From Ectocarpus siliculosus (taxonomy: Eukaryota; Sar; Phaeophyceae; Ectocarpales; Ectocarpaceae): 64,000 nt of DNA. Positions 35,854-47,128 of the stretch are shown one piece after another (position 1 is the first letter of the stretch; each line of letters starts with the position of its first letter). Below the pieces are notes generated by a model. It made no database searches. It was not told where the DNA came from and saw nothing but the letters and a program-made list of their open reading frames with translations. The translations under genes were made by a program, and so were the position numbers. The stretch covers positions 5,690,638 through 5,754,637 of the forward strand of contig FN649742.1 of assembly GCA_000310025.1 (NCBI GenBank), in the 5' to 3' direction.

Positions 35854-38587
35854 CGGGTTGCAACAGGAGCAGAAGAAGTTTTCCGCTCCCTCGGTGAAAG
35901 TCAACGGTGGCAACGAATGACACAACATCGTTTTGTTTACCAGGTGGCAGCTGGCCTTGTCGGCTCCTCGGCCGGAGATCGCCTCTGCCAATGGCAACCT
36001 GGTAGCTGAGCGTACCGTGTGTAGTCTACAGCGCTGAAGCATTTTTCCACCCGTACTTGTGCTTGTCTGGGATGTTGCTCTTATGCGTGTGTACGGCGAA
36101 GACTGCTGTAGTTTTTATTCACCTGTAGCCTGCTTGTGTCAGTCCACCTTTTTTTTTTTTTTCTTAATATGACACAACGAATCCATCTCTATCATAGAAA
36201 AGAGTCGAGACTAGCAATGAATTCATAGCGTCGGAAAAAGCTACCTGTATGTCTAGGATTTCCCAGACAGCATATAGGGACATCTCCCCTGCGGGTAACA
36301 GGCTCAACAAAACAGTTTGGTAGCTGTCTTGTGTGTCTCATATATGTTATGTTGGGAAGGTGCAGAAGAAAGGTGTTGGGTACTGTTGGGTGTCGGGCGT
36401 TTTGTGTGTGGCACCCTGTTAGTCGTAGGGCATGCAATCTCCCTCAGTTTTCAAACGTATTTTCAGTGCGGTACGCATATGTTCGGAGTATGCGTATGTG
36501 CGGACACATTTCGGAGTATGTGCGTCACCATTTTCTTACCGTTTTGTGTAACTTCATGTCGTTAAGTGTGCAAAGGGCGCGGGAGAACATTCTCTCATCA
36601 TTGCATCCTGACGTGGTCGCCGATAGAGGCGTGTGGTTGAGGTTTCATCACCGACATGTGGGTGGGTGTTAAATGCAGTGGGTATGTTTACCTCTCTCGC
36701 CCGTGTGTAGGCAGAAGGTGTTTTGTTTTTCTGTGCTTGTAAACGTAGACGGCACGCCACGCTACTTCCCGTCCGATCGCGTCTTCGAGAAAGGAAACGA
36801 AGGTTGGGTTTGGTAGTGTCCTATGGGGTAGCCCAGGGCCATTGCGACTGAAAGGCCAAAGGGTTTGCGCACGGCTTCCTGAAAAATACTGGTGTAAATA
36901 AGCCAAACGCCTTTCTTTCCTTTCCCAGATATGTACCATTTCCTGTAAGAGTGTTGACTGCCCGCGGGTGCTTCACGGGATGATGCTGCTGGCCTGGTAG
37001 AATTTCAACTCGATGATGGCGTCCAGGAAGCACCTGTATCGTCCTTCACCCTAGGAGCGCAAGGAGCATCACGACCAGACACAGGTGCCCGCCGTGGCTC
37101 CGCTTTTCATTACGACTTCCACCAAGCTTGCACATACGGGATCATGCCCAGGGAAAGCAATGGCCAATCCACCAACACATTAGACCCATCAACGCATCCT
37201 AATGCCACGATCCAAGCCCCACACCCCTGACTGAATACTGACGCTCCTCTGACCAAAGTCGCCATTGTCATATCTCGAACCAATTTCCTCGTATACCACC
37301 CGCGGAAACGCGCGTACCAACGTCAGACACTACCGCACTGCCTTACAATTGCCCACGTCCCTACTGACACGTTAGAATGAACTGTGTCTACGCGAAGAAA
37401 CGCGTGCCGTGGGAGGGAAGTAACGTGATTTGCACCATCTTGGGGACCGGACTGTTAAAACTTCATTTGAATTCCAAGGAGAAACAGGTTGGAACCATGG
37501 TGCGCCACGTGCTCTGTAATGGCAAAATCACAGCACACAACCAAGCACAAGAACCAGCTGTTGCCGACTTCTTTTTGCATTCTAAAGAGAAAAAACTCCT
37601 GTGTAGCTCTGGCTGGTGCGTCCTACATAAAAGAAACCGAAAGGTGAAAAAGTCGGACGTCCGGAATAACTGGATGACCACACACACAAACGTGCCAACA
37701 CTTGATGACGGAATTACGTTTTAATTTTTACAGAGAATTTAGGGAGCGTCAACAAAATGTCCTACTCACGAGTACCCACCACACCGACGACACCACAACT
37801 CACAGCACCACTTGCAACGAAACTTAAGCACTATGCATACCTTCTCTGAACGCCTTGATTCGGACACAACCGTCACGTGTCCGTCGTCCTTTTAATACCC
37901 TGCACCCCAAAAAAATGTTGTCGACAATGGTGACAATATTTCCTGCGCACCCCTCCACACAGACACCGCAGACGTGTGTCGCAGAGAGGAAGAGGGAGAT
38001 GACCTTGATTCACAGAGGACCAAGCGCACGAAGGAAAGGAAGGAGGAACGAAAAACAAACGCATGCCGATCGGTTCTTGACTCGCTTTGAATGCGTCCAC
38101 ACGGGTGCACTCGTGTTTCAACATCCCTGCCCTCCACAAGCTGTTAATTCGGGAGTAGAGGGTCATCACGGAGCGAACTGGTCTCAAGTTATTTTCCAAA
38201 CCGCCCACACCAATCGGTCGGTGTCCATGCCAGACGAGCAGTTATTTTGGGAACTGGCCCAGGATATCCGTCTACGACCTGGCCACAAACAGTATGCCAC
38301 AAAAGCGCGACATACAGGACGAAACAGTGAGATCTACTAGCGGAATCTCGCAAGCCCAAAGGGAAGCACGCAGAAGTACAAGGTGCCATGCCGGAAAGCA
38401 ATCGCAGCACGACACCCCAAGAGCGATGGGCATCAATGAGAACAAGAAGCTAGGAGCAACAAGGTCTGCAGTGCTGCGATGCAGCGTATAGCAGTGACCA
38501 CTTGCGTCCTACATGGCACAGAGATCACTCAAACCCAACAAAACGATTCAGCAACATAAAACCTCACCAACTTACGTACCATGATTG
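35854..38587. other. Convergent 3' flanks of the NCA2-like and TBP genes
   Basis: It contains one dispersed repeat copy (36149-36352). A 115-codon plus-strand frame at 37377-37724 has two similar lysine-rich segments (LNSKEKQ and LHSKEKK) but no recognised family and no support as a gene. Otherwise nothing was seen. Confidence 0.4.
36149..36352 (-). repeat. A-tailed dispersed repeat, copy d
   Basis: A T-run at 36149-36162 (the A-tail on the minus strand) is followed by CTTAATATGACACAACGAAT, the shared core, GCGGGTAACAGGCTCAACAA and the outer block ending CATATATGTTATG. It is nearly identical to copy c over most of its length, apart from a small deletion at GAGTCGAGACTAGC, which suggests recent spread. 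Confidence 0.85.
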
Positions 38588-41049
38588 CTATGTCTTGGTC
38601 TTTTTTCGCGCTGGTTCGGAGGACGAGTCAGTGGACGCAGAAGCAGAAGCAGCTGCATTTGCGGTACGAGCAGTAGCCGAGGTCTGCAAGAGGACAGTGG
38701 CTTTCTTGAATTGGCACAGCGTAGGGTACATCTTTTTGAAGCCATCCTCGAGCTGTTGGGCGCTCTTAGCCCCCGTCAGCACCACCTGAAATTCCGTTAG
38801 AATCAATCACATTGCAGTAGTCGGGAACAGAGTCGGGGCACTTCTCATCATCGGATGAAAGGATAATGGTCAAGCGACTATCACCACCAGAGGAATCCAG
38901 TGCTGCCGTAAAAAATACCACATGAGGCGCGTTGGTGGACACATAGCAGACTTGAGCACCCTTTCCACCCAAACAATCCTAACCCCCGAAAACTATCATA
39001 GTGATGCGAAACCAGGCGTGAACTCTAATGCTCAGCCCTCTCAAAAAGAGGAAACGGATCCGAAGGAAGCGAAGCTCCCGGAAATGTCAGCTCGATAGCC
39101 ACCGCCCGTTTGGTTGAATCTGGGTTGTTTGCGACTTGGTGACGTCTCCGTGCTTGTGTACAACACCTTTCCCGAAACGAAGATGAGGAAGCATATCTTG
39201 GGATCTTTCATGCGGTAAATCAGCCCCGGAAACAGCTCGGGTTCGTAGTTGCAGAAGCACCCTTGGTTCGACGCCACCAAGCCTTCCAGGCGAATCGGAA
39301 ACCCCACGTCCGTCGTTGCCACCATGTTCTGGACCCGCCGGTCTCTCTCGAGGCTTTGGCGCAAAGGCGTGTCAAAGGCGTGTAGTATGCCAACATTTCG
39401 GAAAATCGGGGTGAGGTGCACCCAGCAATCGAGGGGGACAGGGTAGGGGTCGGAGTAAAAGCTTTACCACCGGTTGATCATAGGACACGAACGTTTCAAT
39501 GGCAGCATATTAAATATGGAAGTATGCAGAATCGTTGTACCTTCTCGACGGGTTGATCGATTGGGTAACGTGCTTGATTGATACTTGCACGTGAGCCGAA
39601 CGGAATCAAGTCCTATACGCGCGAGGCCTCTGCATCAAGCGTGTGCACGAATGGAGATTTTCTATCCACGACTTGTACACTCGGAACTCGTGCTGCATCA
39701 CGAAGACACACATCGCGCAGATAAGCACGATAATGGTTTGGCTGAGCCATCAAGCCTTCCCGCTTCACGAAGAAACTAGATGCCAGTAATCTCCAACACG
39801 CAACAGCACGGGTAGACTCCGATATGAGTAGTTGCGCCCTCCTCGGCGCAGGAATTAGGAATCGCAACAACGTTCACCAAACGAAAAATATATCTGCAAA
39901 ATAAATCGCGCGGTGCTCGACGTTGTTGTACACATTTGTAGACAAGGCACACACATACTGGCTTTCTACCAGCGACTCACTCGAAGTTAATCTTGTGCGA
40001 TGGTCCGCCGCTGCCGTTGTCGAGTTTGCTAAGGATCCGAGCGAACGTCTTGCACGCGTAGTCTACCGAAGCGTTGCTCCTCGACCCCGTCACCACCACC
40101 TTGCCCGTCTTGAACACCAACGCCGTCGCCTTTGGCTCGTTCTTGTTAATCAGACGGATGATCTTTGAATGCCACGCCGTAAACAGAGTCCCGAAGTTGC
40201 AGAGAGCGTACAACCAGCAGCGGCAGAATAAGTCGCATTGAAATCATTTTCGGAGGCTTACGGGATTGCACGCTGGTTTGGAGGATATGCGATACTTCGC
40301 GGGTCCAGATAGAACCAAACGGTGCAGCACGTGCAGCTCTGATGGGCAGGATCAATTGCCAACAACATTGCCCCGGTGCTATGCCGCAGTAGCGGCGATA
40401 CAACTGAGTAAGATGGACGAATTCCTCTGACAGGCTGTCGTTGGTGTTCGTGCTCTACAGCGTCGAGAACAGCGCTGAAACATTGGTCTGCATTGGTCTT
40501 CAGACAATGGTCATGTCCAGGGAACAACATAGAAATAACAAATACCAGCAGTAGTCGTCGGCCGCTTGCGTGCAATGGCACTAGACATAACTTACTTGTG
40601 TTGTAAGCCGTCAAATAGTAAACCCTGGTACAGCTGTGTGTTCACGTCTGGACTGCTGCCTCCAGAGCTGCGACTGCTACAGCGAGATGGACACGTTGCG
40701 ATTATTATAGATCAATCAAACCACCACGACAGGGAGCAAGGAACGAACCAGCCAAGCAGAGACCTCTATGCAGCTCCCGAGTTTTACTTACGCAGGCCGA
40801 GAAGCGCTTGGGGTTGTATTCGGCATTGCGTGCCCTCATCACGACCGTCTTCAGGTCGATCGTGCACTTCATGTCGGCGGTGGCGGTCACGTTCACCATG
40901 CTCAGCTTGCACTGCCCATGGTTCTCGAAGGGCCCGATGACCTGCGCCCTCATGGCCGTTTGCGCTTCGTTGAAGGCATCTTGTTTGCCTAATGGCGCGG
41001 CCCCTTTTGAGCCCGAGCTGGAGCCAGCCCCGCCGCCCCCCCTCGGCAT
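38588..41049 (-). CDS. TATA-box-binding protein (TBP)
   Basis: Four exons, 41049-40792, 40162-39981, 39344-39167 and 38785-38588, sum to 816 bases (271 residues) in one frame. The two saddle repeats are clear. Repeat 1: [45 protein letters not shown]. Repeat 2: [52 protein letters not shown]. The four DNA-intercalating phenylalanines known from yeast TBP appear to be present (KRFSA, ALVF, ELFPG, LIFVS). TBP binds promoter TATA elements and nucleates transcription complexes for all three nuclear RNA polymerases. Unusual points are a few extra residues in [10 protein letters not shown], a longer inter-repeat linker ([14 protein letters not shown]), and an Ala/Ser-rich tail of about 38 residues ending PARKKTKT after the point where most TBPs stop. 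The ATG at 41049 follows a possible acceptor, so a non-coding or short upstream exon may exist. Confidence 0.93.
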
Positions 41050-44000
41050 GTGTGCCTCCACCTGTCCCGCACACCTAAAGTAATACAACAAGCGTAAACA
41101 AGGTTGGCGGAACGCGGAGGCATGTTCATGTGGTGATGACGCTACACGTTTTCAGCCCTTCCCCTGCTTGTGACGGCTGCGTCCCATTTTGGGGACCAAC
41201 CCCTGCCACAGGAAGGAACGATTTGCCATCGGTGATCGGTCCTGTGGGAACAATGGTCCAGTCCTCTCAAGGACGCGCGGTCAATGGTCGAACCGCTAAG
41301 GCATGCAAAACATGAGAGTACGCCCCCCCCTCCCTGCCATTGGTAGCGCTCCCTCCCTCGCTGCAAAAATTGAAGCAGGTCTAACACAAGTCGTACCATG
41401 CGTTCTTCTTGCAACGGGATGAACACTTCGAGTCATCTTATCTGCAGCCAAATCGTCACTTCCTGATTGGTGGACTTCATGCCGCTTCTGGGACCCCGCA
41501 AGTCAACCTTAAGCGAGAGTTCAACTTTCGATTATGCGACCAAATCGACCCAAACATGGCAACAGCAGTTGTGCATGCAATAGAGGACTTGGAGAGCTGG
41601 TATCAAGTGCAAGAAGTCGTGCGACCGTCATGACCACGATTGTAGCCACCCTTCAAGGCCCTTCTAGGGGAAGACAAGACCGGTTACGATGCCAAGGATA
41701 CAAATCAGCCGCGAAGCCAGGACCGTTGGGACGATCGTGTGGTCACCTCCGTTCAAACTTCGGAACTATGAAACACAAATCCGCAAGTACACATGGAAAT
41801 ATAAATATCCATTAGAACAACCAGTGTGAAGGGGTGCACAGAAGCTACTGTACTGCTATTCAGGCACCAACTGCTGTCCCTAGATATTCATAGAGCTTCA
41901 ACTCTGCGTTGGCTAGAATCTACCAGGTTGTGTGGACCTGGGATTTCGGAACGGCCGCATGTGCCGCATGTGTGAATGTTTGAAATTCCTATTCTAAGAC
42001 GTGCTTGAGGATTTAATTGCCGCTTGACCGTGAAAGAACAGACAAGGTCCACAATCAAACGGAGGACAACACATGCGATAGTTGTGTGGCGGAGGATTGA
42101 ATCGCGCGACAATGTACAGATGTATATAATAGAAAGAGCCGGACTGCTGTCGTCGTTTGTGGCCGCGGCCCCATGCGCAGCAGTGCGGTGGCGCAGTGCG
42201 GCGTGAAATGTCAGTAATCGAGCGTTCTGCTGTAATGTTGCTGTCACCAACCGACAGGGAAATACGCCAACAGGAGACTAGGTTCGGAGGATGCACTCAG
42301 CGGTGCACGTGCAGCTAGTGGACTCGTCTTCTGATTACAACTACGAGACAGAGCCTTTGCCCGCTGTAGCACAACAAACCGCCTACACATTTAATATGTG
42401 AGCCTAACGGTCGTGTCTGCCGTGATCAAGGAGATGACGCGCCGGGTGTTTTCAAAATACGCACAACCGAGTGCAAGAATCGAGCGCTTCTGCGATTACC
42501 TTCACCCATGTACACTTCAGACTTCTGCTGCGTGTAGAGAGACAGCAATCCTTTATGACCTAACAACACGCAAGCGGAGTCGCAACACCTTATCCAGGGG
42601 CTTCGCAGTTGGTCGCTTGCAATGGGTTGAACAATGACGCATCACAGGTCGCACCTGCGAACACACACCCCAGCTTCCAGATTCAGCACAAGTTTGAGCA
42701 GCCCACAGCAGTTCCTTAAGTAAACGTTGACGGTGCCAGTGGGGATGGGAAAGACAAGCAACAATGGCAAGCACGTGTGCCGTGTGTGCCGCACACCAAC
42801 GCCCCGCAGAATCGTGGCGGTAACAACGGATTTCCAGGAAAGTTCTGGAGGCGCCGAAATGAAACTGCTGGGTACGTTCATGTGGTGTCTTTTTGGATTT
42901 CTGACTTCGACTCACCACCCCCCGCCGCCGTAGTTAGCGCATACGTACGAACCACCTTGACTAGAGAGTTGGAGTTGCAAGCACTGCAATGCAGCGAGTG
43001 ATGATCGGAGAAATGCAAGACGATGGGTCAGTTGCTGAATCGATCCTATTGTTTCGTAAAATGTAGCCGGCCGTTGATACATCGGCCGGAGGGCCAAGAG
43101 CGGGCAAAACTCCGTGTGAAACGCATGCAGCAAACTGTCGCCATCCAATTGACGCGCACTCGCACGGGGTATCGTAACTTCTGAATCCCTTAACATCCGA
43201 ACCAACGGTATCGTTCTGAACAATCGGTTGATCATAATAGATACAACAAACAACAGCAGTAGGTAGTGGTCAAAGGGATGTGCATACAAGATTTCCGAGG
43301 AACATATATGGCGAATCCGTCCGTGGTCTACTGTACTCTCGTTTTATTTTTGTGGGATATCGTCGGTCTTGGATTACCAAGAGAGCGTTAAAGTCGACAA
43401 CAAGTTATGGGGCACAAGTATAGCAAGTGGCTGCTCAGCGCGAGAGCAGCTGTGCCCACATAGCTCGGGCTGTGGTGGAAGACGACAAGTAGAACGTCGA
43501 GGGCAGCAAAAACACAACATCAACAACGTGGAGACAAAGAGACGACAAAACGTCCAGGGCTCGTGGACATGCCTCCAGCTATTGGCTGCGGAACACCGCG
43601 CTGTGTAAGGTGCCGACGATTGCACACGATTCAACCGACAAGCCCGTATCTTGGCATCAGTGGATATACTGCATCAGCATCATAGTCCGGTTTGGAGCCG
43701 TAAGGATGTGCGGCCGACCTCGTGCGTTAGCGGTTGAGAAGAAGGTGTTGCCAGGCGGTGTGTGAGGTAAAAATCAGGAACGCAACGGCGTCGTGCAACA
43801 GACGTGATGATATGTAGAGGTTGTCACCCAGCAAGGTAGCCCCATTCCGGATGAGAAAAGGCGGAGACAATGTGGATGCGCTCAATCGAACCTTGCGCGC
43901 TAAGCACGCCGCTTCTTGCTACTATTCTATTCCACATTCAAAGCAAAGAGGTATACGCAAGCGAAGTTCTCCCACCCGCTTGTTGGAGTTTGAATACAGC

Positions 44001-44413
44001 ACTGAACAGTTCGCACTTGTGTGTGGAATACGCGACGCGTCCGTAGTGTAAACACAGACGGGTAGCAGCTACAGTAGCAGCATCGCCCGAGACACAACGC
44101 GTGTATCTCCCATGCAAACCAATACCAAGCCTTGGCGGGCCCACCCGTTGTATCCCAGCTGCTGTTGGCAGTTGAGTAGTGCATTCATGCACTGCATGGC
44201 AAACGAGAACATAGATTCCATAAATAGAGAGTCAACTGAGTATGTCTCAACTATTGCAACCTTCTGTTCGATGATGACGCACACAACATACGCAACATAC
44301 ACTTGTAACTCGTCCTGTATATACAACGCCTTGTTTTAAGGCGTCCAAGCCGCAGCCGCTGACCCGCAAATACGGCGATATGCTTCATGGTTAACTTCTC
44401 CTGCCGCTCCATA
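41050..44413. other. Between the TBP and MED31 genes
   Basis: This should contain the TBP promoter and the MED31 3' UTR. Open frames of up to about 125 codons on both strands mirror one another and show no motif. Nothing could be supported as a gene. Confidence 0.4.
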
Positions 44414-46872
44414 CTACTTGGGCGGCTGCGCTCCTTGCCCTGCTGATGCTGGTGCTGATGCTGGTGCTGATGCTGGTGCTGATGCTGCTGGTGGCCGCGG
44501 AGGGGCGGCCGTCTTGCCGAACTGCCAATGCAAGAACTGCTGCTGATGAACAAAATCCCGGAAACTCACGTGTGCTATTTCCTGGAGGGTGTTGCAAGAA
44601 CAGGAACAAGGTACGCGCGAGAAAAAACGGCGCAATGACAGCGGTTTAGACGACCCCATTAAATACACTGCCAACTGGGAAGAATGGCGCCTCGCTACAG
44701 CAGCACAGGGTGGGTTGCGGAACACGGGCCAGCGTCAACCTGGTTGGCTGGGCCACCAGTCACTGCATGGCACGCACGTTCCGCTTTCGCACCGCGGTCG
44801 CTCTGTTGCATGGGTGTAGCGCGCGATAGTTGGTCTCACGCCTCGTTGCCACAGTAGGAGCCATTCTTATATCTACCGCTTCTTCTTCGGAGTTCTATCA
44901 AAGACTCTGTGGTAACAAGCTAACCCAACCCAACTACTGTAGCGTGTCGCCGCACCGAGCTTGTCGAGCCCTTTCCTTCCGTTCGCTGCAGCAGCGGTTG
45001 TCCTATCTACAATACTGCAATAGGAAACTCAAAGCGAGCAAGGTCCATCGCTTCTCAGAATGCCACCACACCACCTCTGTGCGTGCTTGCTACTGTGGTA
45101 CCACATGCGTAGCGAAAAGTGTACGGGCATGACCACACCGGAGCCTTCAATCCTCGTACTTTCCTCCTCGAAAACGTAGCGCAAGGAGCCCCCTCGCTAC
45201 CGAAAAAGGAAGCCAGGGTCTGAGCATGGACTTCACGTTTACACCTACACTCCGTAGTGAGCAGAAAGACATGGAAGTCTCTGGCTGCTGGACGCGACTG
45301 ACTTACAGTTCTCACCTTGCGGAAGGGCGGGTTGTTGATCAACAGATCAAGCATGGCCAGGGAGTGCGGGTACCTGAGATATCGTGCATGCGCAGCACAT
45401 CTGAGCGCGGCAAAACAATTGTGTGCACAGAACATGCAACTCGTCAAGACTGCCGGGATAATCGTTACGAGAGTCTCCTTCATCCTTCATATCATACAGC
45501 AGTTCATGACGAGGCCTCAAGTTTCCTCAGGGCGAGCACGCGGGCGTCGTGCTTAAACACGTTCTGCTTTTATTCATCTCGGCGTGAAATCTGCCACCAA
45601 CCAGGCTGATTTGCCTGATGCTGCGTGGTTTTCAGTATGTTGCAGCGTATGAAATCGAGTTGCCTGCAGTCCTTCAACGCCCCACTCTGCTGTCAGTGTC
45701 AGTGTCAGTGTGGTGCTCGTGCTCGTGTTGTCTGGCCGCCTTTTGACGTTGAAGGCAGAAGCAATCGATATTAATCTTGTTTCGGCGAAGATCGGCAACG
45801 AAACACACTCACGGCACAGTAACGACATACAATACACACCACACTTTCATCCTGATGCACAGTACTTTCCTCTTGCATCACGAACGGAACTGTGGACACC
45901 TGCCATAGACCACAAGGCACCGGGCGCCAGCCAGGTGCCGCTAAACGGTAAATCACCGCGGCAACAAAATCGCCAAGAAGGATGCGCATACTCTTTGCAA
46001 GGTAAACTCACGTGATGAACTTGGCGTACTCTGGACGTTTGAAGTACTGCAGATACTCCAGAAACCGGATAAACGCTCGGTCGTCCAGGTATCCACCCTG
46101 AGCTAAGTCTTTGTTCGGTTGTTCCGACAGCGGCGGCACACGTACACAGCAGTACATGTAGACCGGAAGGCCCGGCGGGAGAATTTCGACATTGGACAAC
46201 GTCATGGATAGAGGTAGGTATGTACGCGGGTGGGGTGATAGATCACAACCCAACCGGATACATCCGCTTTGGTGTTTCGTTCGCAGCTCATGCCGCTGAG
46301 ACGTAACGTTTTAACGACAGAACTCTGCCTTATGGCATCGACATAGAAAGGCTGCAGCAGGGAGTCTGCGACCGTGTATTCTGCTACCGTACAGCAGTAG
46401 TCTACATTTCGTGGTGAGCCTTCAACAGAATTGATCAAGATCAACGATTTGATGACCGGGTAGTATGTACTACGGCTGAATAGGCGAGAGGCCATGAAAC
46501 CAAATGAGCACTTCTTCTCTGCAGGAGGTTATCTTCTGGAGTGGTCATCGCGAAACGAACCATCCCCTACATTGTCATTGGGCCCTTGCGAATATCAAAG
46601 CATTAACATCGCATCATCGTCACGTTGTTGTTGGCCTTCGCACTTGGCCCAGCCAAGGCGTTGGAAGACAGCGAAACAACATACCAGAGGTAGGGTACTA
46701 CGGTACACGGTACACGGGCGGAACTGCGGCGTAATAGGACATGCATCAAGACCTGACGGCTGGTTGCTATCTACTACTGCTATGTGTCTCTCTCACAATG
46801 CAAGTACTCCGGACTGGCAAGGCAATTCATCAGCTCCAGCTCCATCTCGAAGCGCGTGCCTGACCCCTCCAT
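44414..46872 (-). CDS. Mediator complex subunit 31 (MED31/Soh1)
   Basis: Four exons, 46872-46797, 46108-46012, 45373-45316 and 44581-44414, join exactly to 399 bases, 132 residues. The protein reads RFEMELELMNCLASPEYLHY, LAQGGYLDDRAFIRFLEYLQ, YFKRPEYAKFITYPHSLAML, DLLINNPPFRK and FRDFVHQQQFLHW, which is the full MED31 signature. MED31 is a small, highly conserved helical subunit of the Mediator middle module, which links activators to RNA polymerase II. Length matches the family. After QFGK the tail is Ala/Pro/Ser-rich and encoded by a 12-base tandem repeat. The acceptor of exon 2 (AACAAAG) is weak, but it is the one found that restores the conserved Tyr-Leu-Ala. The start is 256 bases from the divergent palmitoyltransferase start. 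Confidence 0.93.
44442..44489. repeat. 12-bp tandem repeat in MED31 coding sequence
   Basis: GCTGATGCTGGT occurs three times exactly, with a fourth unit GCTGATGCTGCT. On the minus strand it encodes the repeated APAS units near the MED31 C-terminus. Copy number may vary between strains. Confidence 0.9.
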
Positions 46873-47128
46873 CTCGGGTCCCTGTTCCTCGGAGTCCGCG
46901 AACGTCCACGCACAAACAACTACAAATGTATAGTAAGGGGCCCCACATATAGGAAGCATTGAGTACCTGCAGGTACCTATCCCTCCTGCTCCCTTGGCTG
47001 TCTGCGTGTCGTGCTAGCTGGAAGCTGGAAGGTCGAGGTCGAGGAGCACGAGCCGAGCACGCAACTGCCGGAGGGAGACGGGAGTGTGGTAGAGGAGTGT
47101 ATTCAGCTCGAGGGGGGTTGTTTGAACC
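46873..47128. promoter_or_regulatory. Putative bidirectional promoter (MED31 / DHHC gene)
   Basis: The two predicted start codons point away from each other across 256 bases, so the regulatory DNA and 5' UTRs of both genes must share this stretch unless either gene has an unseen upstream exon. No specific factor site was identified. The assignment depends on the weakly supported first exon of the palmitoyltransferase. Confidence 0.4.

Noticed and set aside
37377-37724. A 115-codon lysine-rich plus-strand gene
   Set aside because: It shows some internal similarity but no family, no splice context and no flanking support; left as an unassigned frame.
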